64,000 nucleotides of DNA from Linanthus parryae (GCA_023055425.1 JALGPY010000003.1:71523491-71587490), one strand, 5' to 3'. Counted from the stretch's first letter, positions 10,661 through 23,557 are shown. Notes: generated by a model not told the origin, from the sequence alone. A program made the numbers and translations.

Positions 10661-12028
10661 TTTGTGGTATCAGAGCCTTAGTTTTAGATACCTAAGATTA
10701 GTAAACTTTAGAAACCCATTATGTGCTTACTTATGTGAAAATTTATGTGTACGTATGTTACGTGCATGATTCTATACTATGTTAGTATGACAGTAATATT
10801 TGAAAGGCCCAAGATCATAATTTAGATCTCATTTTTATATTATTATATGTGACGTATGTGGCTAATATCAATTTATATGCTTTTGTGAATTATGTTTAAG
10901 TAGTCATGTAAGATCATGGTCGAAGTTAACTTGATTTCTTTAAGATACACGAATATTTCTCATGCATGGGGATTGATTTACTTTCTTAAGTCATGGCTAA
11001 GATAAGAAAAATGAATGTAAGTTTCAAGAGAATGGTTAAGCTAGGAGCATGTCTCATATGAACAAGATAAGGTACATGTTTATTCTAAGTGTTCGTCGAT
11101 AAGTATAGTTACATGGTTATCATTTCTTGAATGTTTGCCTAAGTAAAGTGATAAGCTGGATATTTGAAATGTTATGGTATGATAAGTGTGTTATGTGATC
11201 CATATGCTATCATGACGTCTCTTTCATGTATGTAGGGTGTTATATGTGTAAATCTATGGACATGTATGCGAGGATCATGGACACTAAGTATGCCATGTTT
11301 CTAGATTATTCATGATGCTTATAAAAAAATAGAAAAGTGTTACTTGCTTTAAACTATGTTATTGGTTGTTCTAATTGAAGTATGTTTGTTATGATTTGTC
11401 ATGAAACGTTATGTTATGTCTATGTTATGTGCTTGAAGTATGTTTTATTGTACGAATTAAGCATATAAGTTATGTGATGTATTATGTGGAAGTTATGCAT
11501 GTCTTGTATGATTTGTAATGTGATAAGTTCTTTTCATGTAACTTGTATGTTATTAGATAAATTAATTGTAATCTGAGCATGTCGAAGGTTCAGCTGATGT
11601 GCGAATGTCAAGTGTTTAGGCCGCTACATGTGAAAGTTGGACGAGCAGCTATATCATTATGATGGTATAAGTTGTTCCCGCTATGTTGTACGGTCTAACG
11701 GGAACTTCTGACACAATTACGAGCTTGCTAGAGCGGTACAAAGTGTGACAACATGATGTATTGGTTCCCTCTCGTAGGCGTGAAAGACAGGACCTCTAAA
11801 ACAATTACGAGACTGCTGGAGCGGTACAAAGTGTGACGACACTGCGTATTGTTCCCTCTCGTAAGCGTGACAGGTTTGATCCATTTGCTATCCCGAGTTA
11901 AAGGGTAGATGACCTATAAGGGTAAGTTGTACAATAATTTCATATTAGTTAGAATCTTGTATGATTTCATTTATGTTAGAAATGTGTTAAGCGAGTTCGA
12001 GGACGAACTCTTTATAAGGTGGGTAGAA
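10661..12028 (+). other. Interior of element F, non-coding
   Basis: The primer binding site TGGTATCAGAGCC (10665-10677) opens the interior, and the polypurine tract AAGGTGGGTAGAA (12016-12028) closes it. Just before the tract, TTCGAGGACGAACTC keeps the conserved end of gypsy pol (FEDEL). No gag, protease, RT or integrase is seen between them. The interior also holds a diverged tandem duplication at 11713-11872. Confidence 0.85.
11713..11872 (+). repeat. Tandem duplication (two copies, about 85-bp period)
   Basis: Both copies run ACAATTACGAG, then GAGCGGTACAAAGTGTGAC, then TTCCCTCTCGTA and GCGTGA. They differ by several substitutions. Function unknown; it lies in the non-coding interior of F. 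Confidence 0.75.
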
Positions 12029-15000
12029 TGTAGTGACCCGCATATTTATGCTATATGTTTAACCTTAAAGTGCCAAAATGAGTGTGTTAAGGTTGATATA
12101 GTGTTAATTGTGCTAGAGTTTTTGTTTAAAAAAAGTTATACAAGCTAAAATAGAAATCAAGTTGTATGTTTGTTTCATGTAAACTATAATGTCTTTTAGA
12201 TAAAGTTTAAGGTCTTTTGTGCAACATTTGTATGACAAATAAAATATAGTATTAGATTTTAGTTGAATGTTTTGGTTAAACCAAGTGCTTGCTTCAATAG
12301 GAAATAAATAGTGTTCATCATATGATTTGAAACATGCTTGTTCTCACTCATTATGGTGTGACCATCACACTCAATTTCTTGGACATATATATACCTTGTA
12401 GTGCATCTTTTTCCTCACATTTTCCACATCTCTCTCTCTATTTAGAAGTGCCTCAAGCTCTCATTTCTCTCATCTTCATCTTCAACCCGGTTTTGTTCTT
12501 GACCCTCCACAACATGGTCCAAAAATCAAGTTTTTGAGGTTTTAAGTGTTGGAAACCCATCTTGGGTGTTAGTATATAAATTGGGGAGCAAATTTTGAAC
12601 ATCTTCTTCAAGATTGAAGCCTATATGAGCCATTATTCATCTCTTCTCCAAACCCACATCAAGAACACCATGAAACTGAGAGTATGTTCTACATCTATGC
12701 ATCTACATCATGATTTTGTTCATTCACTCCTCCTTCTTGTGATTCCATGAAAAATATTTAGTTGTATTTTCGTGGAACAACATTTTTATGACAAATTTTA
12801 GCATTGACCATCACATTTGTATGATAGCATAGTGGATTTGTGGTTGCATGTTCTTGATTCATCATCATCCTCTTGATCTAGACACATGCATGTACAAAAA
12901 TGAGTTTGTTGCGTATATATAAGTATATGCTTCAGATTTTTTTATTGTCCAATTTCAGATCTTGGAAGAAAATTTCTTGCATGCAACAAGTTTTGAACTA
13001 TACAAAACCATCAAACTCATGTTTTGAGCTGATGTTCACAAAATTGAGAAAAATACTTAAGTACTTCAGAAAATTAGGAAAAGCTCACGGTTGGTGTATT
13101 TTCATATGATGTTTCTATAGTAAAAATTTCAGAGCCATTGGACTTGTATTTAATTTCTAGTCGGCCAAAAATTGGTTTTGTTTTAACAATCTGTCCAACC
13201 CCGGGCTAATGAGGTTTTTCATACATTTATGTACTTATTCTCCTCCAATGGTTACCAAATTTGGATATATTGTTTACAGAGGTTTTATTTACTTCCAAAT
13301 AAAATTTCATATGATGTTTCTGAATATTTTACGAATTTACTCCCAAGACCGCTTTTCAGTCTCTGTTTTACACCTAAGCAGTTCTAAAAGTTAATATTTA
13401 AAAATACTTATAAGTTTTCATAATTTTTGGATATTTTTATATGTTATGTGTAAACTCTTTATCTATGTTATGTCAAAATTTTAGGTCCCAAATAATTTGA
13501 GTCACCTATGAATTTTGTACTAGCGATGGTTACACTTTTCTTATAAGCATGATTTAGAAGTTTATTAAAGCTAGTTTATGCAAGTTAACTTTTAGTTCAT
13601 TATATGTCATATTGCTCTTATGTGCTCCATTTTAGATTCCATATGCATCTAATAATATGTTTAAGACTATACAAGCATATGGATGTGTGAGAAATTTGTT
13701 TATCTTGCATTGATTAGACTAGTATCATTTTGCTAAGTGATTTAGGCATGTCTATGTTTAGAATGATTTCATGCTTAGTTATTATGTGCTATGTTTGGAA
13801 TGACTTCATGCTAAGTGATTATGTGCTATGTTTGGAATGATTTCGTGCTAAGTGATTATATGTATTATTTGTAGCGTTCTTTGCTATTTACGTGACAACG
13901 GAGTAGCTGATCGTGTGCTTAAAGATGAATAAATTTGGAATAAGGAATGTTAAATAAATGGATTAAGCTCGCAAGGAGAGTTACCCTACCTCCAAAAATT
14001 TGTACTGAACCTCAAGTTTCTTACAAGCTTATGTATGTCCATGTTTCCGTATTATGTATGTGTATATGCTTTCGAATCAAGTAAACGTTTTATACCCCCA
14101 TGGATGCTAGGAAAAATAAAGGATGATTCATAAGATAAAGTAAGTTTTCAGAAAGGACACGGTACCGGAGTGAAACCCCCTGTCGGTTATAGGCAGGCTA
14201 CGACCCTTTTCCAGGGCAATATAAGCAGGCAACGCGTCGCCTCACGAGCCGTCGCGATGGACATGTCCCTACGTTATGTTATGTTAAGTTACGAAGGTTG
14301 CACGGGCCGTAAGAAAAGAAAATAAGCAAGCATGTTCATGTACGTTATGGTCTCTACGTGAGACAAAGCAAGGTTCCTATTTGGAACAATACGATTTCAC
14401 ACGACTCAAATTATGCTTTACGTTACGCCTTATTTATGATACAAGTTATGCTTTATGAATGCCATGATATTTCAAGTTTCACAAGTATATGTATGTATGA
14501 CGGTGCCTTATGTTCATGATGCTCCTAGAAAAGTTAGCCCTTTTAAGATTTCCGAACCTACGGGGGTGTGTGGATGTAATTCACTGAGCTAGTTGAGCTC
14601 ACCCTTTTAAATTACCATTTTTTTCAAGCTTAAGGAAACTTAAGAAGCAAGAAGTAGCAAGGTGTCAAGTTGATGTGTGACAATGTGCTTGGTGATGCTT
14701 ATGTGCTTAGGTGTCAAGTATATGCTAAACGACTTGAGCTATTGTGGAATACATGTTGGTTATTTGTATTATAAATGTAAGAGTTGTGTAAGTATGTATA
14801 TAAGACCTTGTATGAGCCATTGTATGGTACCTAGAACATTTCCCGAGTTATGCTTATTTATGTTATGAGTCGAGAGGGCTAAACGATTAATATTTCCAAG
14901 TTCAAACTTTCTTTTCTTGATCAACTTTTCATTTATGTTACAAATCAAATTATTCATTATGACGATCCCCAAGTAATTCTTTAATTACGCTTCCGCAGAG

Positions 15001-15141
15001 CTTTTCGAATAATCACGAGTTTTAAAATCAATGTGTTTAGCCTCTTGACGAGTCAAGGCCTCACCGGCATGTCGCGCCCTCCTGCTGTTAATGCAAATCT
15101 TTTATCATCGCTAATCGGGGTCGGCGGGAGGGGATGCGACA
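12029..15141 (+). repeat. 3' LTR of element F (3113 bp)
   Basis: It begins TGTAGTGACCCGC and ends GGGATGCGACA, followed by the target duplication CTATC. The element's polyadenylation and promoter signals should lie in here, but I cannot place them. Confidence 0.92.
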
Positions 15142-16033
15142 CTATCATCCCCAAAGTCGATAGTGCCCCGCCAGTTCCCAAAGAAGTTTATTTGATGTCC
15201 AATCCTGCTGGGTAGAAGACACCAAAATTGGACAAGTTCGATGATGTTAGCGGATGCGCATGAGCATGTCATGTGTTTCGTTGATTTGATAGGTCCATAT
15301 GGAGCTGATACGCTCCTGCTGATTCGCGAATTCCCCAAATCCTTGGAGAATGTCGCGTACAAATGTTACAGGACGTTGGAGGCTGGTTCGATCAAGACCT
15401 GGGAAGACATGGTGAAGAAGTTCTACACCAAATTCTTCCAAGTTGAGGAGAAAGTCACAACCATACACCTATCTCGGATGCACCAGAAGCATGACGAGGA
15501 AGGAGTCGCATTCATCAAGAAATTTCGGACCAGGTCCCTCGAGTGCGTTGATGAAGTGTGTGAAAGTCTTCTCATGGAAATATGCCTCCAAGGGATGCGC
15601 GATGAATATAAAGTATGCTCATCAATTTGAACATGCCTACCTTTTCAAAATTGATTGACTGCACCAGGAACATCGAGCCACTGGTGGAGAAGCAAAAGAT
15701 GAGGTACGTGAATGATCGCACGTCCATGGGCTCCACTTTCCGTATTGGGAGGTTCAGTTACAAACGCTGACGTGAAGCGGTGGAGGAAAGACGGAATTTT
15801 ACCGGCACTAGAGCATAAACCCAACAGGGAGCAGTTGCGCGATTCCAGATGGTGCGATTGGCATGATCGAGTCTCGCACCCTACCAAAGAATGTAAGAAG
15901 CTGAGATGGCTGGTAGACAAGAAATCAAGGAAGGGCAGTTGATCATCGACGATCAAGCTAAGGATGTACGCAGCAACCCGTTGCCATCTCATCCGGATCA
16001 AGAACCGAAAGGAAAAGAGGTGAACAACGCATG
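15142..16033 (+). pseudogene. Element A gag, second part
   Basis: It continues the gag interrupted by F. It matches B's gag in order: IIPKVD, REFPKSLENVAYKCYRTLEAG, KKFYTKFFQVEEKVT, then a zinc-ligand-like segment WCDWHDRVSHPTKEC (Cys-x2-His, His-x4-Cys as in TAT gags) and finally KGKEV. At least three frameshifts and several stops break it (for example near 15214, 15620 and 15765). Homology to gag stops at about 16020, where element A is deleted for the rest of gag, protease and pol. Confidence 0.8.
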
Positions 16034-16159
16034 ATCTCACGAGACCCTAGGACGACAATAACTTCCAAATCAATCAAAGTGTAACGAACGGAAAAGGTAA
16101 GACTCCTGAAACATTACTTGTATACACTGCGTTTTGTTCATTTTCCTCCAATAAATCCA

Positions 16160-16960
16160 TCAATGATAATGACTCTCCCATATGAGAGATTGCTCGATAT
16201 CTACTTGAATCATGTTGCTCACTTATAACCAGTTGCTTATTGACAAATAACACACCTCTGTTTAGGTAGCATCAATGCGCGAAACTAAGCCAATCTATAT
16301 ACATAGCAGCAAAACGCGAATTCAAGCCCATCTGTCTAGATGACTGCCAAATGCAAACCTTACAGCCTATCTGTTTAGATAGCATAAATATGCGAGCATA
16401 AGCCTATCTTCTTAGATAGAAGCGATACACAGGCTATAAGCCTATCTGTTTACAAAAACCAATCTGTCTAGATAGCAACATTACGTGAAACTAAGTCTAT
16501 CTATTTAGATAGCAGCCAAACGCAAAATAAAAGCCTATATGTCTAGATAGCAGCATTACGCAAAACTAAGCCTACCTGTTTAGATAGCAGCCAAACGCGA
16601 AATAAAAGCCTATCTGTTTAGATAGCAGCATTGCGCAAACTAAGCTATCTGTTCAGATAGCAGCCAAGCGTGAAAATAAAAGCCTATCTGTCTAGATAGA
16701 AGCAATATACAAAAATAAGCCTATCTGTTTAGATAGAAGCATTTTGCAAACTAAGTCTATCTATCTAGATAGCATCCCTACGCGAAGCTAAACCCATCTG
16801 TTTAGATAACAGCAAAATCAAAGCCTATTTATTTAGATAGCAGCAGGACGCGAGAATAAGCCTATCCGTTTAGATAGCAGCTTCCTTAATTAAAGCCCAT
16901 TTATGTATAATGGCAATTGCAAAACAAGCCCATTTATGTATGATGGAAAAACTTAGTCTC
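16160..16960 (+). repeat. Hairpin-bearing tandem array of element A
   Basis: About 18 diverged units of roughly 35-38 bp lie here, most carrying CTATCTGTTTAGATAG, an inverted repeat able to form a small hairpin, separated by phrases such as CAGCATTACGCGAAACTAAG. The array sits between the gag remnant and the 3' end of the antisense gene, the same place as the 54-bp array of element B. CTCTCCCATATGAGAG at 16173-16188 is the counterpart of B's palindromes. Confidence 0.85.
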
Positions 16961-17075
16961 ATCTGCTCTCATGGATCTGATGCGCGGGTCTACATTTATC
17001 TGTTAAGGCAAGAATAAAAAGTCCACGACTGCGATTGAGATGGTGCAAAAACTTATCCAAGGCATTGTTTCAAAA

Positions 17076-20000
17076 TCAATTCGAAACTATTACAGTGCCA
17101 CCCAAATAACCTTCGAAACAGTCTTTCAGAAGTGAGTCTTCAGCTGACAGCTTAATCGAATTGGTAGCCAACTGGTCCAGGCGCTCTTTGTTTTTCTTGT
17201 GATGCATCACAACCTCCTTAAACTCTTTGATGGCTTTGTCAAGTATCTCCTTGTGCGCCTTAAGGACAGCCTTTTCCTTGCTATAGCTGGTGTATTCAAG
17301 CTCGAGTTGCGCATAATTGTTTATCTTGATCAGCCTCTGTATGAGGAAATCCAGGTTTATTCTACCTGCTGCAACTTGTTGGAGGCCATACGCGCACGAA
17401 AGGAGACTTTGAGCACTAGAAACCGAGGTGCTTGATGGAGTCGTTTTGTGTACTCTTTCCAAGAGAGAAACCATCTCTTTGGGAAGATCCCCTCTATATC
17501 TAGGTGCTAGCGTCATAATTCTTGCAAGCGCAGTTGGATACGATATGCGCACCTTCATGAGCCATTCAAGGCAAGCCTGATCTATCCCTATACATACAAA
17601 GAGGGAAGGAAACTGCTTGGTAAAGGCATAAGGTCATGCGGTGTGCAAAAACACCGGCATGGGAATTTTCTTACTAGTTACTTCAGTGATTTGCTGATAG
17701 GAGTCGCTGTTTGACCACTGGAAGAGGCTGCTTCGACTAACCTCTGGTCTGTCGGAGCTACACACGCGAAATATTGCTCAGGAATGGTAAAGTTCCTTTC
17801 GTCAATGACCGGATTAGCAACCTGCGAGCCCTATTTTGCCCATGGATTTTGAGAAAAAAACACGTCCAAGTCAAAGCCAGAAGTATCAACAACTAATCTG
17901 GGAAGTAACAAGCTTTCACTGGGACCATCATAGGACGCAGCACGCCTTGAGATGCTTGGCATCTCGGTCGCAGCTATTGTAGTACTGGTCTTTGAGGTTG
18001 CATCTTAATGGGGCTCAATCATAACTGTGTCTTCATCCCGTTCTCTTCTCTCTTCAACTACACTCGGCGCAGACTCCGGAGCTTCTTGAAAATTTTAATG
18101 CGCGACATCAGGTTGTGTTTCAGGAGTTGCAGCAATATCAGACTCAGGAACGGGTAGTTGAGTATCCGCCATATCTTGATCGAGCGCAGCACCACTCGCG
18201 TCAGGCTCACGATCAGCCCCTCCGCCAATTGGAATATTTTGGGTTGAAGGATTTGGAGTCACTGCTTCTTGAGAAACCTCAGCTTGCTCATTCGAATCAT
18301 GCTCAACTTCCCCTTCATTAACCGACATTACACCCTCGAGAGCGGTGCTGACTTGGGAAGCGAGATTCGAAGTAATTATTCCTTTATTAGATGCAGTTCC
18401 AGGAATTGCAGTCGACAAATTAGCTGTGGGAGTACTTGATGGAATCTCTGAAGTTGCTCCAGATTGTTCAACATCTTCTGGAACCAAAGATGCGCGCACG
18501 GTTGCACCGTAAGGATCAACAGGTTCTTCTGAAGAGGAAATGGCTATTTCTTCGCGGCTCACGCCTTGAGCAGCAGGATCAACACTTGGAAGTTCCCGTT
18601 GGATGTCTTCCTCTTCTCTATCCACGAAGAACTCGAGACGGTCCCCAACAGGGGTCTCTTCCACATTGGCCTCAGAATTTCCTCAGGGATGCGAGTTGTT
18701 GATGGGGGCACTTGTTTTGCTTGATTTTCCTCCGTCGAGTTTGCATCAGCATAGCATTCGCGAACAGATTTAGGGACGTGAGCTGCGGGAGCTTGCCTTG
18801 TTTGATCTTGCTCCGGCGCACCTGCATCAGAAATTTCGCGAGGGGGCTCAAGAACCACTATGGCACTGCGAATACGTCTCCTGAATGGCTGAGGATCAAG
18901 TTCTGCAAAAATAGCATGTTATTCTCGAGCTGGAGAAATTACGACATTATATTACATAAGGATTTTTTGATAAAAAGACCTCCACATGCATATGGGGTGG
19001 TATCTCCCCACTTATATGGGATATCCGTGCGAGGGTCATATTGGAGATTATCGTCAATTCCCTTTAACTTAGCATGACCTGTTCATGATGAGGTATTAAT
19101 CCTTATTTGAAAATGGCATAGTCGGACATCACATTATTCAGGGATTTACTAACCTGAGGTCTCTCCACACTGATCTATTAACCATTTGCGAATATCGTTT
19201 CTAGAAACCCCATGGTATAAAGCTCGCAAGATAAGCTCTTGGTGCGGTAAAGCGAATTGGAAAAGCGTACCTTCTTCACTATCATCACCAATGAGTTCGT
19301 GGAAGTTAATATATTCTTGATGCAGCTCACTCGCAATCTCGAACGTTCCCCTTGGCTCACGGTCGCCCGTGGGCGTCGCCCCTGATTCACAGCCGAACGC
19401 GTTGAACGCGGACGTTGCCTCTGCTTTTTGAGACTTTTCTTTTTCATTATCGCAATTCGCTCCTCTTCTGTTCGTTTTTCCTGCAAGGCTCTCTCTTTAT
19501 CCATATGTCTTGATTCTTTGACTCTTCTTCCTCAGTCATAACTGTCGGCCCTTTGATTGGGCTATCATGATCTGTAGTAAGAGGACGGGTAAAAGAACGG
19601 GAAATGAGTATAGAGACTTTGGCTCATTACGATCTCAGTAAGAGTATAGTTATAGTACCTCCTTCACTTCTTCTCTTGCGATTAAATACACGTCAATTGT
19701 AGCCTTCTTCTTTGGAGTCGCCTTCTTCGCAGGGGCTTTCTTTTCTTGAGTAATGACCTGCTTAGCAGCCGGCTCGCTTCGCGAATGCTTTGATGGTTGA
19801 GCTACCACATTACTGGCTGTGGGTTCGTCTGCAATCCCTTTCTTCCTCCCTTTAGCAAGTGGCGTGAGGAAGGCCTCGAGCGCGTCAGAGACCACCTTCT
19901 GGACCTCTAAAGGCATTGGCAGGCTAGGGGTAATGGGTTCCTCAGGATTGATGGCTTTTTTGGCGCGGCAAAAGTCAAGGAATCCTTGACTACGGTCCCC

Positions 20001-21944
20001 AGATGCGAAGCGTTTCAAACAGCACTATTACAAGACGAGAAGAGCAAGTTAAGAGTTTGCATTATTGATAAAAAGGGAAAAGTGAAGGTGTTTAAAAATA
20101 CTTGCTTGAAGTCTGTTGCATATTGGGTCCTCACATTCGAGGACGCCTGATGGACTATGGCAGTATTCTCGTCAAGGATCAGTGGCGCGCATAAATGATG
20201 GTTCTTATCTAGCAAGGAATAATAGCCATACTGCGTCGCGTCACGAGAGCTAGTATACTTAAGGGGATAATCTTTAATCGAGATCTCGGGAGCTCTGTTG
20301 GCATGGAGCTGAGCTTGAGCCTTCACAAAACGACGAATTTGGGCTTTCCAGAAGGAAACCCAGCTTGGTGTATTTTGCCCTCGCCTTTCCCTGGAGAGTT
20401 GAGTCAACGGCAGTTCAGCAATCAGAAGGGCATTGCTTTTCCCATACAGAAGCCCATCATAGCAGCCCTTAACCACCAAGTCAGACCACAAAGGCGGCAC
20501 AAGGGCGTTGAAACCTAGATGAGGACTAACGCGAACATGATCGTAGTGAACTATTATGCGCTCATAGCTGGAGGATCCGGGGCCAGGTACGTAATCAGAA
20601 AGGGCAGGGAGATACCCTCTCCGGCATCGGTCCACAAATCTCCCACAGGCCCTGGATCTTGTGGTTATGTGCTCGGGCTCGAATTCGGTTTCCTCTGCTG
20701 GATACATGTCATCTAGAAAAATAATGCTATTCAAATGGGTGACATAGGAACTAACCACTAAGTACCTGACATCGTCCCACACCAAGGAGAAGGTGGGACG
20801 GACTCTCCTGATATTGTACCAACGCCACGCCCCGGGACAACGGTGTTTGTGCCTTCCATTAGGGGTGTTCCACACCTCCACTTCTGAGTGGAGCATACGC
20901 AGGCCACCTTTCAAAATCCCACATAGTTAAGAACATGATATTAGCAAAGGAGACGACGTCGACTCTACCTTGCGACTGCTCGACATGGGTCGCGGCCAGG
21001 TCCAGACGGTAGTACAGAGACCCCAAGACCAAGGGGCCTAGAGCTATCTTTTGGCTAAGAGAAAGCTTCACGGCAAGTGCGAGAAAGTGGGTGAAGACAC
21101 CATCGCGAGCATGACCATCTATCAGGTAAAGCAAAACCAGACGAAAAGAAAACCGCACAGAGTCCACTCTGAGCCTTTCCCTTCCACGACACTTGTCGCA
21201 TTCTTGTCTTCCTCCACCAACTTTTGAGAAAGCTTGGGTTTGATAAAGTCCTGGAAGAAGTACATAATCCACTTCGACCACATGTTTTTGGAACCAGAAG
21301 AAACAGACATGTAGGTCTCGCAAGGGGTGGTCGCATCAGGCTTCCATCTCGAAGCCGCTTTCTTCATGTCCGCGATACACCCCTTTATTTTGGCAAAAAG
21401 GTGAGCTCCTATTCAGACTCCAGTTCAGCTAAAGGGTCGAAAGCCCCCATACTGGGAAGCATCAACAAGATCTCTACATCTTCGAGGGTTGGGGCAGCCT
21501 CGAAAGTAGAAAAGTGGAAGGTATGGGTCTTCTTGGAGTACCTGGAGAATAGGACCCTCAGCATATCTTGGTCAACTCTAAGGTTGAGACCCTTTGTCGC
21601 GCGAATAGCATGGAATATTCCAGCTTTCATCAGCAACTTCTCATAATTATCAAGGATGAAGGCGGTCCATTCCTCCATGGCCTGGAAAAGAACGCCGGTG
21701 AAGGGATATAGGCTGGCCTCGATACCAAGTCTCTGCACGTCTTGGGTACTTGCTAAATCCCAGTCTTCTCTATCTGGCTCAGACAATATTTAGAGAAAAT
21801 CTTCTACGGGAGACTCCTCGAGGGTGGTCTCCTGGATAGCAGCCAAAAAGAATCATCACCGCCCAGGTAAGGGGCTTTACACCACAAATCTTTGCTGATT
21901 TCAGCCAAATCGACGGCTTATTTGTTTGACTTCTTGGGAGACAT
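17076..21944 (-). pseudogene. Element A antisense PMD-type gene, decayed
   Basis: This is the counterpart of the intact gene at 43751-48037. On the minus strand it starts at ATG 21944 (MSPKKSNK, then a TAA stop) and continues with KDLWCKAPYLGG, matching ALWRKAPFLGG in B. PMD signatures are visible: KTHTFHFSTFEAAPTLEDVE (21500s) and FERWPAYAP (20890s). Exon 2 begins RFASGDRSQG after a TAG acceptor at about 20028; exon 3 ends at a CAG|GTTAGT donor near 19155; the last exon (17558-17076) is coiled-coil-rich and ends normally. Intron positions match those of B. Stops and frameshifts break the frame in exons 1, 3 and 4. Confidence 0.85.
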
Positions 21945-22289
21945 TTCTATAAAAAAAATAAACATATGAAAAACAATATGTGAAGATCAACACTCTTATT
22001 GGGTACGAAGAACATCAAACTCAAACCCAGATCGGGTTGCATGTCAAAAACAAAAGAAGAACATTTGTCAAAGCCACAAGTAAAGGGGGGAGGATCACAA
22101 ACCTTGCTGACGCTCAAGTATTCGAACTGCTTCGGTGATTTGGTCAAGAATTTGATCAAAGATTTTGACTTCTTCCTGATTCTCTTTCTAGTTCATAAAA
22201 CTCTGGTAGCAACAATGGTGGAAAAAGTTCTATTTGTCGTAGTGAAAGGGTTTATGTAGTCTCTCGAAAGAGGTGTGACCGTTCAGAAT
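21945..22289. other. Upstream region of the A antisense gene
   Basis: Non-coding sequence between the start of the antisense gene and insertion G. With 31323-31420 and 32176-32345 it made up that gene's promoter and leader. I see no further gene. The 86-codon frame at 21999-22259 looks like chance. Confidence 0.5.
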
Positions 22290-22294
22290 CGCTC

Positions 22295-23557
22295 TGAAAG
22301 GGGAGTATGCAGGTAGAAATGTAGCACAAATACTCTAGAAGGGGGGGTTGAATAGAGTATGCCAACGTTTTGCAAAACTTGTAGAAGAGAAGAGTTTCTA
22401 TGAAGATCAATGAAGTTCAAGGCCTTGAAAACAGTTTCAAGCCTTTGGAGTGAAATAAATTTTGAAATAAAACAGACAAGTCTTTTTCAAGGCCTTGAAA
22501 AGAGTTTTAAACCTCTGAAAACAGACTAGTTTAAATGCTGCAAAAAGCTTAGTATGCAAATGAAACTGTAAAAGCAAGAGACACAGGATTTATAGAGTTC
22601 AGTCCACTCGGACCTACGTCTCTACCTCAGGGATCTTCTCCCTGCAGGATTTTCAACACAATTCTTATTAATCAAAATCTAAGCCCTAGATCTCAATCAC
22701 AGAGATATGCCTTACTCTGTTACAGCTTGTGGTTCTCTCTAACGTATCTAGTACATGCTCTAGATAACTGATTAAATAAGAATTCTCTATTGTTCACTTT
22801 GAAAAATCCTTGAGAATGAGAGAAAGAATTAGTATAAGAATGATATAAAATTTAGCACAAGTCAGAAGAACACTGAAGTGTGGAACTGCAGTGAAGAATG
22901 CAGTGATCTTCTGTGAGATGGATTGTGAGAATGATGTGCTTCTTTGATGCTTGACAATCCTGGAATGTGTCTCTTTCTTTTTGCCCGTTGAGTATTGTGT
23001 GTTGTCGCTTCAAAATGAGCTCTATTTATACAGCTCAGAGCTCTGCAAATCTTCCCAGATTTTCAGCAAAAACTTCCTGTTTTGTAGGCAACAACTTTGA
23101 CTCCTTTAACAGCCTTCTCCAACGGATAGTTGATCATAAGCTTATGAGATATTATTCTGATCTTGTCTTTAAACAGATTGGGAAGCTGTTAGGAGTGTCT
23201 GATTGAACACATAATCACATTCTCTCCAAGCTTCCTTTGCTGCAAAATCCAGATTAGGAAACCAATCCTGCAAATTAGGAAATAAAATTTCCCTGCAAAA
23301 CTGAGTCTAACAGATGGATTAAATGGTGATAAATATAACAAAATAGTTTGTCTTTCATCATCTAATAGTTCCAAATCAAGCATAGGGGTGATAAAGATAA
23401 AATCAAATCAAAGAGAGTTAAGAGAAACTCCCCCTGAGAATATGCATACATGTCAGACAGTTTCAAGGCTGTGAAACCTAATTCAAGGCTTTGAAAATTG
23501 GTTCAAGGCCTTGAAATAGCTATGTTATTTCAAGCCTGTGAAACCTGTGAACTTACA
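22295..23557 (-). repeat. 3' LTR of element G
   Basis: On the plus strand it runs TGAAAGGGG to GAACTTACA, so TG...CA in both orientations. It aligns with 30060-31317. It contains several copies of the palindrome TTCAAGGCCTTGAA (22416, 22486, 23502) and close variants. Confidence 0.92.

Larger units (their letters stand above)
7607..15141 (+). mobile_element. Element F: non-autonomous gypsy (Del/Tekay-like) element with giant LTRs
   Basis: Two direct repeats of about 3.1 kb flank an interior of only 1368 bp. The target duplication CTATC is perfect (7602-7606 and 15142-15146). The initiator-Met primer site TGGTATCAGAGCC and a purine tract AAGGTGGGTAGAA mark the interior's ends. The 3' LTR starts TGTAGTGACCCG, as in Del/Tekay chromoviruses, and ends GCGACA. 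In the 5' LTR the terminal TG and CA have become TA and TA. The interior codes for nothing beyond the SEFEDEL-like tail of a vanished pol. Confidence 0.9.

Noticed and set aside
12016..12028. Purine tract of F as evidence of a nearby intact pol
   Set aside because: Only the FEDEL-like tail remains upstream; the interior has no pol domains.
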